DNA of 64,000 bases from NCBI GenBank assembly GCA_032191485.1, contig JAVDOI010000020.1:4408426-4472425 (forward strand). The letters run 5' to 3'. The notes beneath the pieces were generated by a model. It was given only the letters and a program-made list of their open reading frames with translations, was not told where the DNA came from and made no database searches. Made by a program: the position numbers and the translations under genes. This DNA comes from Leptoclinus maculatus. Lineage: Eukaryota; Chordata; Actinopteri; Perciformes; Stichaeidae. Shown piece after piece: positions 16,037 to 31,200 of this stretch; within the stretch, counting starts at the first letter, position 1; each line of letters opens with the position of its first letter.

Positions 16037-17939
16037 CTCCCCCCCCCCCCCCTGCTATAATCACAAACATAGTGGATACAGGGGATTTTAACAGAACAAG
16101 CTATATGGGAGCGCAGGAGATGGCAAGCTCAGAGTAAACACAAACTTCACCTCCACGTTCCCTAACAAGAGAAGGTAATACTGCACAATGCATGCGACTG
16201 TGGAGACTCTTCTAAGCTCCGCACACACTCGTGTGAGAATTAGACCTCCATGTAGCGAGTGAAGGAGCATTTCAGTGTGTGCGTGTCTCTGGGAGCGAGC
16301 CTGAGCACATCTGTCATGCCATGCATGTCGTGAATGTTCATAACCCAAGAAGAGCCCCAGTCTAAGGTCAAGTGGATGCACAAACACGGTTCATGCTGGC
16401 AGACTTCTGCCTGATATATCTCCATAAATAAGACAGTGATCCCCTTTGAGACATTTGTCCAATACTTAAGTACATACAGTAGGGGAAATTGTCAGAATGC
16501 CCAGTCTGTCAAACAGTTCCCATTTAACAGGTTTTCTCCTCTGTGCTGGCAATACCAGACCTTACATGGCATTCCTTCTAAATGAGGCCACACAGTGAGG
16601 GACACACTTGCTAACGTTTTAGTAATGAGATAATCTTGCCTGTGTGAAAAAAAGCATTCTTTGTGAGGATCAGTGCACGTGCACAGTGATATTGTCACGG
16701 TTTCCACTATTGTTATTTGAGTGTCTCTCGTTCTGTGGACTGTGGGTAAATAAAGCCAATAAGCTGAGCAAAGCACCTACATTCTGGTCTCTGCAATGAT
16801 TCTGCTGAAGAAGTCAGAAACGATGTTTGTATTTGGAATCTCCCAGAGTGCACCAGGGGAGAACTGTGGTTGTATTTGACGGCTTTCAGGGGAATGTGAA
16901 GAAGGTCATCACTGGAAAAAGTTGGTCTTAGTTAACCTTCAATGGAAACATGAATGTTCAGAAGAAGTTCTCATACTGGTACAAAACAAACAAGGTTTGG
17001 ATGAAGCCTGGTGTCTAGTTTGCTGTGAAGTTGTGGGCTTAATGAGGGACATTGGCATTATGAAGTGTTTAATACAATGACTGAATTATACATTAAGCAT
17101 TTGTTGCTTTAGTTGTGAGGTTGGGTGCGCAGGTATTGTAATGGTGCCCGTATAGACTGTACAGCTAAAAGTGTAGCAGAGCTGAAGGATTTGGGTGAAG
17201 TCATCGTGCGTTGAGCTACATGTGGAATATGGATTGATCAAAGCCATGCGCAACCTCTGTGACCTTGCTGTGCATCCGAGAGTAGCTGTAGCTCTGCGCT
17301 AACACAGTTCGGGTAGAGTGCACTTTCCCTTCGCCCCCGTTATTCTATATCACATCATATTTCTGTCTTCCCCACCTGTATTTACATTCTCGCTCTGCTC
17401 TTATTGTGGTCTCGTCCCCCCCCCGTCTCCTCTTTTCTAATTACCTCTTTCATTCAGTCGCTCGCTCACACACTCTGCTGTGTTTTTCTGGCCGCTTGGC
17501 TGTCATCGTCCTGTCATCTGCGTTTTGGGGTTCTGTGTTTTGAAATGAATGCAGCGGAGCGGCCGTGATGCATAGGCTGTTTGGGGGGGGGGTGGTGGGG
17601 TGGGGGGGATCTGATGTCAGACCGCACAAAGGTCATAAAATTGAAAGATGGATGCCGTGCTGACTTCCCGCAAAGCACTCAGTGATGACCGGAGGGGGGA
17701 AAAAAAGTGTGTACAGTACATGTATGTGTGTCAGTTCAAGCATGTGTGCTCAAGTGTGAGCAAGGGAACATGTTTCTTTTCATCTGCACTCATTTAACGG
17801 TTCATCGGAGAGGAATAGGCATAAACCGCGAGGATGGAAAGTTTATTGGATATGACGGACGCGTATCTACATGGAGACGCTACGCGCATGCACGCACACA
17901 CTGCTGAGCTGCTGTACTTGGGTTGCTGTTGGCCTGCAG
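16037..17939. other. non-coding with homopolymer C and G tracts
   Basis: Poly-C at 16,038-16,052 and a G-rich tract at 17,583-17,608. An AATAAA at 16,749 has no ORF context. No gene seen. Confidence 0.55.
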
Positions 17940-18130
17940 TTCAAAAACAATAATAAAAGCCTTGGGATGAGTTGCCAGGGGGCAGCTGGAGCCGCGGCAG
18001 GTTGAGCATGCCTAATGAAAACTTAATGCTCATTGGCAGGGATTGCCACTGCGCTCCTCCCCGAGGATTTAAGATCAGGCCGACATCAAGCCAATGTCAA
18101 GATCTGTGGAGCCCAAAGTCAAAAGCCTGG
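17940..18130. promoter_or_regulatory. candidate conserved non-coding element
   Basis: A moderately GC-rich block free of simple repeats, with homeodomain-like cores (CCTAATGAAAA, TTAATGCTCATTGG) flanked by CAGCTG and GGAGCCGCGG. It reads like teleost developmental enhancers rather than neutral intron. This is a judgement by appearance; conservation is untested. Confidence 0.22.
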
Positions 18131-18678
18131 CAGTGTATCTCTGCGCTTCTAGGAGCACTGACGGAGAGCGTGAGAGAGACGGAGGGAATCTGCAAAAGAG
18201 ATCTGAACCGGCTCACAAACGTCACCCTCCCTCCCTCACCGGCAAAATTCCTCGCGGAGGCTTATTCTGCACGCTGTGCCTTATCCCCATGAAAGCCATA
18301 AAATCCGGAGATTGGCGCTCGGATCTGGAATTTTGAGTGAGAGCAAAATTACTCTCCTTAGGAATGGGGTCCAGCGGTGCAGACGGCAAGCGAGTGAGAG
18401 TGAGCGAGAGGGGGGGGGGGGGAGGTGATGCACGGGGTATCGAGACAAATTTGTACAGCAAGAGTTTGGGAGGGAGACGGCAGCATGTTGAAGCTCTCTG
18501 CTCCCGCGGTGTGAATAGGAACGTGTCGAATATGTGTTGGCCTGATGCTGTCTGGATAAGGCCCCGTCTGCAGTAATTCAAACCAGAGAGTGAGACGGAG
18601 ATTATGAGGCACTGCTGTTGTATCTGAGATGTTGGAATCATGATATCCCTATGTAATGAGCTCCCCTCTGATCTGCAG
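18131..18678. other. non-coding with poly-G tract
   Basis: Poly-G at 18,411-18,422. No supported gene. Confidence 0.5.
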
Positions 18679-18770
18679 AGCTGCAGGGAGAGGCTGTGGG
18701 GAACGAGGTGCGGGACTGGGAGACGGAGAAGAAGAAGCGATGTTGGAAGAATAAGAACGAGGCCTTTTGA
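18679..18770 (+). CDS. weak candidate terminal exon
   Basis: A CTGCAG acceptor at 18,673-18,678 after CTCCCCTCTGAT opens a frame of 29 codons to a TGA at 18,768. The residues are strongly charged (NEVRDWETEKKKRCWKNKN). Purine-rich DNA readily gives such frames by chance, no downstream polyadenylation signal was located, and no family is recognised. Confidence 0.15.
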
Positions 18771-18856
18771 GGGATGGAAGGAAGGATGCAGTGCTGTCCA
18801 ACTCTGCGGAATTCTTTGTGCTTCCTAAAATCCTGTTCTCTCCTCATCCCCGTGAT

Positions 18857-18859
<3 letters not shown>

Positions 18860-18892
<33 letters not shown>
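18860..18892. repeat. (CA)n microsatellite
   Basis: About 16 CA units. Confidence 0.95.
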
Positions 18893-20979
<2,087 letters not shown>

Positions 20980-22691
20980 CGGGCGGGCGGGCGGGCGTGC
21001 GTGTAAGCTCCGCCCTCGATGAAACACAGAGATCACAGAAACGAGTGCGACAGACGGTGAATGACAGCAGAGCGCAGTAAAGACACTGAGCTGAAATGAA
21101 ACCAAACTCACGATAATGTTTTGTCACTGCATCGATGCAAAATACGTCCAAAGCACTGAAAAAGTGAGTTATTTAATGTCATGCTCCCTTTAACAGAAAA
21201 CACACCATGTTTCACAATCGCTCTTCTCATCTACCTTCCTCCACTTCCTGAATTCCATTTGTATCGTTATCAGCACTACTTGACCTTAAGATGGACACAT
21301 TTGTCAACAGACCCAGGTTCATGCAGCAATAAGCCATAATAAGCCGTGCTTTGTCTGGATTGTGGAACAGTTGAGATAAGCAGAGTTACTGTAAACTCTC
21401 CCAGCTGTCCCTGAGTTACTGCACGGCTTAATGAGCTCTGACACATGGCCTTGCATTTGAAAAGTCTCATTTAACTGATAATTACATTTTCCACCAAAAA
21501 AAGAGCGGGAATGGTTTGATGAGACATCTCATAACATGCAGGAGATGTCAACATGAGTAGAAGATAAGAAGGGAAGTGAAGCTCTTCCCAGGCATCAGTC
21601 TGGATGAATAGTTTGAGTCCAGTCAAATATTAGGTTGCAGGTCTTATGGATTGTATAGACGGACATGATAGAGGGCAAACACACGCAGATAAGCTCGCAC
21701 AACATGTGCTCTGTTGGTTTTTTGTGGGGAGTAGATATGAGGCCAGTCATGCTGGCACATTATCATACACATAGTCCCCGCAGCAGGAAAGTTTTGCATA
21801 AGGAATACAAAATAACAATAAGCAATAAAGGCATGTGGAGAGATTTATTTATCTTGCTCTGACATTTACTTCAGACCGGGGAGTTCAACCAATATTCCTC
21901 TTTCTCAGACACAAACGCGCACACAAAGGGAAGAATTTCATCTTTCTTTTGGGGGCTGAACAAAGTCATCTATCTTCGCTGCGTGATGCCCCAGCTTTTT
22001 GTTACAGTTCCAAGGTCTGAGTCACATTGAGAGTCCCATGCAGACAGGGCAACACCTTGTATCCAGCATGATAGGAGAGGAGAATAGCCATTTGTCCTCG
22101 TCAAACCACCCACAACACGCACACAAATATCCTTTACGGAGAATATCTTGTACGCAAACACGAGACCAACACCGACGCTCACCCACGCAGCGATGCTTCA
22201 CAAAGTGCAGCGGCATCACAGATCACAGGGGAGAGCCGTGAGATGGAGATCCGGACTGACATGCGAGTCATGCCTTATGCATGGTGCTTGACGATAACCT
22301 GCATTAAATAGACATGGTATAGCACAGATCACAACGTATTAAGTCGGCTCGGCGTTCAGTGTTCTGGACAGGTTCGCCGCGATGGAACGGTATTATCTCG
22401 GGAGAGGAGCGAACCTGACGAGTCTTTGTCACAAAAATCAATGCCGGTGTCGGAGATGGGAGCCGTGGTTCAGATTTGACTTTGTTTAGCTCCGTAGACA
22501 AACGGGAAGCAGACTCGCTCTGAACACGTGGACTCCTCTGAAGTTAATATGAACGTCGATGGGGCAGAGTGCTTGTGTGTGTCCGCATGCCGGTTCAGCT
22601 CTTAAACACAATCCCAGACTCGACATGGCTCCCGTGTTTGAAAATGACCCGGAGGACGTTATTGTCTTTGTTCAAGGACTTTTCCTCACAG

Positions 22692-22705
22692 AACTACATT
22701 TCCCA
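22692..22705 (+). promoter_or_regulatory. ZNF143/THAP11-like promoter motif
   Basis: AACTACATTTCCCA followed by CGAGCGTGC resembles the ACTACAATTCCCA(gcATGC) element bound by ZNF143/THAP11 at vertebrate promoters. It lies in a locally CpG-rich stretch (22,330-22,720). No transcript start can be shown. The same motif recurs in copy 2 near 29,968-29,981. Confidence 0.25.
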
Positions 22706-23041
22706 CGAGCGTGCAGATTGAAGACCTGAAGAACAAATGGAGAAAAGGAATTTGTGAGGTTCCCAATTACTGTTTGCTGCGTTTTAATCAACACGGTCTT
22801 CATCGCGCAAAATCAAACTGTTGCACTGCAGTAAAGGACCGAGAGCTTGAATTCACTATGCAAATCTATCTGTGACTCGTTGTGATGAACACATCGAGAC
22901 GTCTCTCTCCAGACTTCCACTGTGGTGCTGAAAACAAACCCCCGCTCCTATAAAGCATCTCTTTACTTTGCTGGCTTTCATCTGGTGATTTGGACGGTCT
23001 GTATTTAAATCAAACCGAGCTCCTAACTGTCAATTCCATTT

Positions 23042-23252
23042 TTCCCCAGACTCACTCGGGGACATGTCAACGTTCCTTCAGGACTTTTATAAACCTTCTG
23101 AAGAGGATCTTAAAGGAGGAACTGCTGTTTGTTTCATGATAGCGACGCTGTTCTACCACCGTTTCCAGTTTGGTTGGGAACGAGAGCAACAAGAAGCGGG
23201 TGAAAAAAATCCAATAATGTCCGACTGTAGTCAGCATTATTGGAATGTGTAG
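23042..23252 (+). CDS. weak candidate terminal exon in duplicate copy 1
   Basis: A good acceptor (CCATTTTTCCCCAG at about 23,036-23,049) precedes a frame open to the TAG at 23,250. It includes an ATG at 23,064 and reads FLQDFYKPSEEDLKGG and later QFGWEREQQEAGEKN. The composition is protein-like but I recognise no family, and the start coordinate is approximate. In copy 2 the matching segment (about 30,343-30,550) is broken by single-base insertions, for example TGTTTGTTTC against TGTTTTGTTTC. It may be chance. Confidence 0.2.
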
Positions 23253-25254
23253 AACACATATTTGACCAATCATTCACCCTAATCCCTTCTCCGGTGTCCG
23301 AACGGTTGCTCTCGCCCCATTCCATCGTTCTCCAGAGAGCTCTTACCCTTTGCTTTTCACCTTCTCCGTACCATTCTTCTATATTTAGTTTTCTTTGTGT
23401 TTAACAGGTTCGTTCTGTGACCGGTTCGCAGTGAGCCACTGAGTGTTGGATGTTGAGAGTGAGAGCAACCCGTATGGCACCTTTTACTCTGTTTCACAAC
23501 CTTTCTGACTCCATCTTCTCTGTATCGGGTATCTCTGTCTGCCTCATCTTTTACTCTTTACAACGATCCCCACCATCTATCGCAGCCTCTTACCCTCTTG
23601 GTATTGTCAGGATAACGCCTGACTGTAACACTGTACTCTACCTGTCACAGGTAGATTTGATTAGAATAGATCCTATTACCTCTGCTGCTGATGCCAAATA
23701 TACATATTGCACTTTTCCTTTTTAGCATGTGTCATTATACACTTTGAAATCACCGTTTTCTCCTGTGACCCAATGGGAATAGAGGTTGGATTATGACTCG
23801 TTTGATCAAGCAGACGGACGGCAAGCACACGGGCAAGACACACAAATCATACAGTTAAAACCACGTTGAAGTACAAATGTGTGTGAAGATTTAGACAGAA
23901 AGATTCATGAGGCGAGATCCAGGCTATCTCATCTTCAGTGTCTTCAGTCAGCTCTCCTCCCCTTCAGAATATCCGCTCAGTGACCCCTACACCCCCTGAC
24001 AGCCGGGTCTTCCTTCCATTGATCCGCACCTCTTTATCCCCCTCGTCTTAGAAACCTGAGCGTTACCCCCTTCTTCATGCCGCTCTCTCTTTATCTCCAC
24101 ATTTCTCTTCTGTCCATCCTCCTATATCTGTTTTAACCAGGGCATCAGGTGTGTCTCCTGTGTGTGTGTGTTAGAGAGGGGAGGCTTATACCGCCATGCT
24201 GTGTGCCATGTACTGATGTTTGACGGACAGCAGGGACTCAAGGTTCACACTGTTCTGCCTTAATGGAACTGGGAGCGAAGAAGTGGCATATACTGCATAT
24301 TCAGCGCCTTAGAAATGTTCCAAGCCTTTCAGTTCTTCAATATTTATAATAATACCAGCATCGGCAAGACACAAGTCCACGTACCGATCCGTATCACGTC
24401 ATCGTATCGTCATAGGAACAACGACGCATATAACTCGCAACCCGGTCCCTAAATCCTGCCCAATCTACGACGCACTATTGAGAGTTGTACATGCACAGTA
24501 CTGCTCATGCACGTGAGAGACAAGTAAATAGTAAACATTGCATGTACGCTCCGTTGGCATGCTCATGTGTGTCCATCTCTGTGTTTCCACTTTTGTGACC
24601 TTGTGTCCCTGTTTTCACCCTGTTCTCAGCCCCTAATGACGAGTTTAGAGGAAAGGTAGAGGAGTTGATCTCTTCCTGAACCTCAGATTCACTCTGGATC
24701 CTCCAAAGCTTGCGTTACCAGACTAAATGTGTCTTTGAGGCCCAATGAGGTCTGTCCTTCCTCAGTCATACAAGACATACAGGCTGCTTTTGCCCACATT
24801 AAGAAGACACTATGGTTGCAGCCTGGATAATTGTATTTGGATGATCCTCATCAACCTGAAATATCACATTTCCATGTGTATTTGTCTAGAGGTGGTTATT
24901 GATCACTGTCATCATGTGTAAACTATCACAGCTCGTACGTAAAGTCATTGTGCTTATCTCACTCCACCACTGGTATTTAACCTTCCTGACTATAAACATT
25001 CTGCTCTCTGAGGCCAGGAGAAGGAGAAGTGATAAGTTGGGCAGCGAGGCGACGGGGAGACTAAAACAAAGACCGCTGTCCTTGTGACCTTCGTAGGATC
25101 TATACACCGAAGTCCAGTCCAACATTCTCTGCAAACACGGAGCTCACACAGACGCATATTGTACCTCCACAGTGCAAGTATGCATTATTGCCTTATGGAT
25201 TTACCAAAGACACCGGTATGTAAATGTGTGTCGGGTCAGCGCTGTTCTGCGTGT

Positions 25255-25290
<36 letters not shown>

Positions 25291-26219
25291 GCCTGTCTCA
25301 GCACTTTGGCTTTCACACCCAATGTCGATACCGCTCCCCCATAATCACATCGCTCCCATTGCACAAATGAAGTTTGCATTGTATTGCTCCTTGTTGTGTT
25401 TTGTGCTATTGATGCTATCATAAATGATTGCGGGGCGGTCGTGTTTATTACTTGTTTACTTTCAAATTTGATTATTTAAATTTCCATCAACAAAACTGTC
25501 TCACACGGTACAAAAGATCCTTTTTTTTTTTTTTTAAGTAACTAAACTAAACTAGTTAGTCGACTGTCTGCTGCTGAAAAGTCACATGTTAATTGTTAAA
25601 ATGCCTTGAGAACCCAGATTTAATTAGATTTGAGTTCCTTTAAAAGGGTGCTGGCCTCTAATGCTGTTGAGAGAGCCGCTAACTCACACGGCCGTACACT
25701 CGACACACTACGGTTTATTGTGAAGGCCAAGCTAAGAACTAAGGCAGGCTAATGTAACGGCCCCGCAGCACCATAACATCCATGGCGGTAGGGTTTAATG
25801 ATGGCGTAATGAGACGCTGAGCGGCTGATCGGCATCCTGGAGACTGAATATCTTCCCGACAGAAGCTGATATTATCAAACTAACCCTTTCTGGAAACATT
25901 TCAACTGATCACAGCGAAGTCAAATGGAGAGTGTCACTGTGTTGTTTTAAAAAAGCTTAGCCGTCTGATGCATGCAGGCAAGCCTCTCCGTGGTAGTTGA
26001 GTACCAGTGAGAGCCCCCCCCCCCCCCCCCTCCCCTTCCACTGGTGGAGCCTGTTGAGAGGCTGAAGCTCTTGGGAACTCTCCAGGGAGATTTGGCCAAG
26101 ACGGAGGCTCACGTTCCTCTCATCCATGAACAGATTGCTGTCCTGGGCAGATATGAAATCTGTGTTGAACAGGCTGCAATCAGCTCCCTGATTAATACAA
26201 ATATACACGCATGCATATG

Positions 26220-26600
26220 AGGTCCTTAAGAGTTTGTTAAATACTGCTGAATATTGACCACATTTTCTGTTAACATCGCCGTAATGTCTTCTAAGCATCT
26301 AAGCCGCCCTCCATCCCCATTTTATAATGTCTACAGAGTGCACATTAAAATGCCTGTCATACCGTGTGCTGCTCATCAGAGTAATTGTGCAGGGATGCAG
26401 GGAGGGAAGTTACTAATTTGCTCTTTAATAGAAAGAGCGATGTGACCCAAGAAGTTGTTGTACAAACATAACATCATCTCACCTTCACGTGTCTCGGCAA
26501 ACACACTTTTGAAGGACTCTGTGACCCGTCTGAAGTGTAATAATGAAATCTGTGCGGGTGCACTTTGGCGCATCAAAACTCTTGACATCAGTGAAAGTCA
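26220..26600. promoter_or_regulatory. candidate conserved non-coding element upstream of the exon candidate
   Basis: An AT-rich block without simple repeats, with multiple TAAT, TTAAT and ATTA cores. It lies just upstream of the splice-bounded segment at 26,682 and is the stretch least altered between the two duplicate copies. Conservation across species was not tested. Confidence 0.2.
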
Positions 26601-26681
26601 TCGGTACGGTATATTTAGAAAAACATCATCATCCTCCTCCTCCTCATCAAGATTTCAATGCTGCAACTTGTTTCCCCGCAG

Positions 26682-26789
26682 GAGCAGGATGCGTGTGACT
26701 GAGCTCCAGCAGGTGTTGATTGACAGCGACATCACACTCAAGAACAGTCTCATCCTCTCCTCTTCAGAAGAAGAAGATCCAGCTCACAG
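26682..26789 (+). CDS. candidate internal coding exon with AFF-like acidic serine motif
   Basis: A 108-bp segment lies between a strong acceptor (TTGTTTCCCCGCAG) and a donor (CACAG|GTCAGA). Only the frame with one carried base is open, giving 35 codons plus AG. It reads MRVTELQQVLIDSDI followed by LKNSLILSSSEEED. The pattern L-x-x-x-L-x-L-S-S-S-E-E-E resembles the LEDDLKLSS(D/S)EEE motif that AFF-family proteins carry, recalled from the family and not computed. The canonical EDDL acids are not conserved here, which weakens the match. The frame expects a phase-2 upstream exon, whereas the 12.0-kb candidate ends in phase 0. Internal AGs (GAG|CTC, CAG|GTG, AAG|AAC) would restore phase. Alternatives are an unrelated gene or a non-coding RNA exon. 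Confidence 0.45.
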
Positions 26790-27245
26790 GTCAGACACTA
26801 GCTCACTCCCTCTGACACACACACACACACACACTCTTAAAGTGTTGGGGCCACCAAAAGCCTCCATAATCTCCACTAGGTGTTTATTTTGGGTTGCTAT
26901 CTGCTGAAAAAGACGTCTGTTACACTTGATTGACGTAATTTTCATACTCATTAAAACAATTCAGGGACCCATTGTGTCTGAATGTATCCACTCATTTAGT
27001 CTTCCCTTCGCTTGTCACCTGTCTATATTATCCCTAAAGGTGTTTTGTACATTGTTGGACTTTGTGATTGCGTGATCTATGAAACGGTATATTTCTCTCT
27101 CTTCTTGTATTCACATTTGTATTAATTCGTTAAGGACAGTGCACATTAATCAACATAAGAAGAAAACAAAAAGATGGACTCATTTCCATTCTGTAGTCCT
27201 TTGCCAGAATGTTAAATCAGCCCTACCTGCAGAGAGGAGATGAAT

Positions 27246-27445
27246 NNNNNNNNNNNNNNNNNNNNNNNNNNNNNNNNNNNNNNNNNNNNNNNNNNNNNNN
27301 NNNNNNNNNNNNNNNNNNNNNNNNNNNNNNNNNNNNNNNNNNNNNNNNNNNNNNNNNNNNNNNNNNNNNNNNNNNNNNNNNNNNNNNNNNNNNNNNNNNN
27401 NNNNNNNNNNNNNNNNNNNNNNNNNNNNNNNNNNNNNNNNNNNNN
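27246..27445. other. assembly gap (200 N)
   Basis: Exactly 200 undetermined bases, a typical placeholder for a scaffold join of unknown size. The gap falls precisely at the end of duplicate copy 1. Confidence 0.99.
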
Positions 27446-27953
27446 CTCAAAACCGTTGGAGCACCACGCAGGTTTTCCATGTTTGCATTACTGTGACCAA
27501 ACGACTTTGCTGTGACTACCTGCTGTTCCACCTGCCCCCGGGATTACGGAACGCATAAACAAACACACAAACAAACCTCCCACAAACCCCACGACAAAAA
27601 AACTAATTAGTCAATTTTGAAGATGAATAACCCGTATTTATCATCTAACCTCCGCCACAAACGACGGCAAACTGACAGCATGCACTTCCACACGAACACA
27701 TTGTTGACTGAAATAAAAAAGAAAGAAATCATAATTAATGAAGCAATCAGCCAGCGCCAGCCGAGCCCTCTCATTGACACCCCCGCTGTTGTATGAGATT
27801 TTAATAATGCTGTTTAATGACATGCTCCGTGTTGGGCTGGCGAAACGCAGCCTCCATATGTTGTTTACAGCTGTGGGGGGAGCAGGCGGACTACATGATC
27901 CACACAGCTTCAGAGCAGGGCCCCCTGCTGGGCCGAGAGAGGGTGTGTTGTCG
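27446..27953. other. unique sequence between the gap and duplicate copy 2
   Basis: About 500 bp with no counterpart in the rest of the window. It precedes the noisy GT array of copy 2. Whether it really adjoins that array is uncertain. Confidence 0.6.
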
Positions 27954-27980
27954 TGTGTGTGTGTGTGTGTGTGCTGTGTG

Positions 27981-28045
<65 letters not shown>

Positions 28046-28078
28046 TGTGTGTGTGTGTGTGTGTGTTGTGTGTGTGTG

Positions 28079-28117
<39 letters not shown>

Positions 28118-28157
28118 GTGTGTGTGTGTGTGTGTGTGATGTGTGTGTGTGTGTGTG

Positions 28158-28199
<42 letters not shown>
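27954..28199. repeat. interrupted (GT)n array at the start of duplicate copy 2
   Basis: A GT array broken by GTTGTG, GAGTG, GATGTG and CTGTG interruptions, whereas the corresponding array in copy 1 is pure. The interruptions look like uncorrected long-read errors. Confidence 0.9.
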
Positions 28200-28202
<3 letters not shown>

Positions 28203-31200
28203 CGGGCGGGCGGGCGGGGCGTGCGTGTAAGCTCCGCCCTCGATGAAACACAGAGATCACAGAAACGCGTGCGACAGACGGTGAATGACAGCAGAGCGCA
28301 GTAAAGGGACACTGAGCCTGGAAATGAAAACCAAACTCACGATAATGTTTTGTCACTGCAGTCGATGCAAAATACGTCCAAAGCACTGAAAAAGTGAGTT
28401 ATTTAATGTCATGCTCCCTTTAACAGAAAACACACCATGTTTCTCCACAATCGCTCTTCTCATCTACCTTCCTCCACTTCCTGAATTCCAATTTGTATCG
28501 TTATCAGCATCTACTTGAACCTTAAGATGGACACATTTGTCAACAGACCCATGGTTCATGCAGCAATAAGCCATAATAAAGCCGTGCTTTGTCTGGATTG
28601 TGGAACAGTTGAGATAAGCAGAGTTACTGTAAAACTCTCCCAGCTGTCCCTGAGTTACTTGACACGGGCTTAATGAGCTCTGACACATGGCTCTTGCATT
28701 TGAAAAGTGTCTCATATTAACTGATAATTACATTTTCCCACCAAAAAAAGAGCGGGAATGGTTTGATGAGGACATCTCATAACATGCAGGAGATGTCAAC
28801 ATGAGTAGAAGATATAAGAAGGAAGTGAAGCTCTTCCCAGGCATCAGTCTGGATGAATAGTTTGAGTCCAGTCAAATATTAGGTTGCAGGTCTTATGGAT
28901 TGTATAGACGGACATGATAGAGGGCAAACACACGCAGATAAGCTCGCACAACATGTGCTCTGTGGTGGTTTTTTGTGGGAGTAGATATGAGGCCAGTCAT
29001 GCTGGCACATTATCATACACATAGTCCCCGCAGCAGGAAAGTTTTTGCATAAGGAATACAAAATAACAATAAGCAATAAAGGCATGTGGGAGAGATTTAT
29101 TTATCTTGCTCTGACATTTACTTCAGACCGGGGAGTTCAACCAATATTCCTCTTTCTCAGACACAAACGCGCACACAAAGGGAAGAATTTTCATCTTTTT
29201 CTTTTGGGGTCTGAACAAAGTCATCTATCTTCGGCTGCGTGATGCCCCAGCTTTTTGTTACAGTTCACAAGGTCTGAGTCACATTGAGAGTCCCATGCAG
29301 ACAGGGCAACCCTTGTATCCAGCATGATAGGAAGAGGAGAATAGCCATTTGTCCTCGTCAAACCACCCACAACACGCACACAAATATCCTTTACGGAGAA
29401 TAGCTTGTACGCAAACACGAGACCAACACCGACCGCTCCACCCCCACCGCAGCGATGCTTCACAAAGTGCAGCGGCATCACAGATCACAGGGGAGAGCCG
29501 TGAGATGGAGATCCGGCACCTGACATGCGAGTCATGCCTTATGCATGGTGCTTGACGATAACCCTGCATTAAATAGACATGGTTAGCACAGATCTCAACG
29601 TATTAAGTCGGCTCGGGCGTTCAGTGTGTTCTGGACAGGTTCCGCCGCGATAGGAACGGTATTATCGTCGTGAGAGGAGCGACACCTGGACGAGTCTTGT
29701 CACAAAAATCAATGCCGGTGTCGGAGATGGGAGCCGTGGTTCAGATTTGACTTTGTTTAGCTCCGTAGACAAACGGGGAAGCAGACTCGCTCTGAACACC
29801 GTGGACTCCTCTGAAGTTAATATGAACGTCGATGGGGCAGAGTGCTTGTGTTGTGTCCCGCATGCCGGTTCAGCTCTTAAACACAATCCCAGACTCGACA
29901 TGGCTCCCGTGTTTGAAAATGACCCGGAGGACGTTATTGTCTTTTGTTCAAGGACTTTTACCTCACAGAACTACATTTCCCACGAGCGTGCAGATTGAAG
30001 ACCTGAAGAACAAATGGAGAAAAGGAATTTTGTGAGGGTTTCCCCAATTACTGTTTGCTGCGTTTTAAATCAACACGGTCTTCATCGCAGCAAAATCAAG
30101 ACTGTTGCACTGCAGTAAAGGACTCGAGAGCTTGAATTCACTATGCAAATCTATCTGTGACTCGTTGTGATGAACACATCGAGACGCGTCTCTCTCCAGA
30201 CTTCCACTGTGGTAGCTGAAAACAAAACCCCCCGCTCCCTATAAAGCATCTCTTTACTTTGCTGGCTTTCATCTGGTGATTTGGACGGTCTGTATTTAAA
30301 TCAAGACCGAGCTCCTAACTGTCAATTCCATTTTTTCCCCAGACTCCACTTCGGGGACATGTCAACCGTTCCTTCAGGACTTTTATAAACCTTCTGAAGA
30401 GGATCTTAAAGGAGGAACTGCTGTTTTGTTTCATGATAGCGACGCTGTTCTACCACCGTTTCCAGTTTGGTTGGGAACGAGAGCAACAAGAAGCGGGGTG
30501 AAAAAAATCCAATAATGTCCGACTGTAGTCAGCATTATTGGAATGTGTAGAACACATATTTGACCAATCATTCACCCTAATCCCTTCTCCGGGTGTCCGA
30601 ACGGGTTTTGCTCTCGGCCCCCATTCCATCGTTCTCCCAGAGAGCTCTTACCCTTTGCTTTTCACCTTCTCCGTACCATTCTTCTATATTTAGTTTTCTT
30701 TTGTGTTTAACAGGTTCGTGTTCTGTGACCGTTCGCAGTGAGCCACTGAGTGTTGGATGGTTGAGAGTGAAGAGGCAACCCGTATGGCACCTTTTACTCT
30801 GTTTCACAACCCTTTCTGACTCCATCTTCTCTGTATCGGGTATCTCTGTCTGCCTCATCTTTTACTCTTTACAACGATCCCCACCATCTATCGCGAGCCG
30901 TGGCTTACCCTCTTGGTATTGTCAGGATAACGCCTGACTTGTAACACTCTGTACTCTACCTGTCACAGGTAGATTTGATTAGAATAGATTCCTAATTACC
31001 TCTGCTGCTCGATGCCAAATATACATATTGCACTTTTCCTTTTTAGCATGTGTCATTATACACTTTGAAATCACCGTTTTTCTCCTGTGACCCAATGGGG
31101 AATAGAGGGTTGGATTATGACCTCGTTTGATCAAGCAGACGGACGGCAAGCACACCGGGCAAGACACACAAATCATACAGTTAAAACCACGTTGAAGTAC

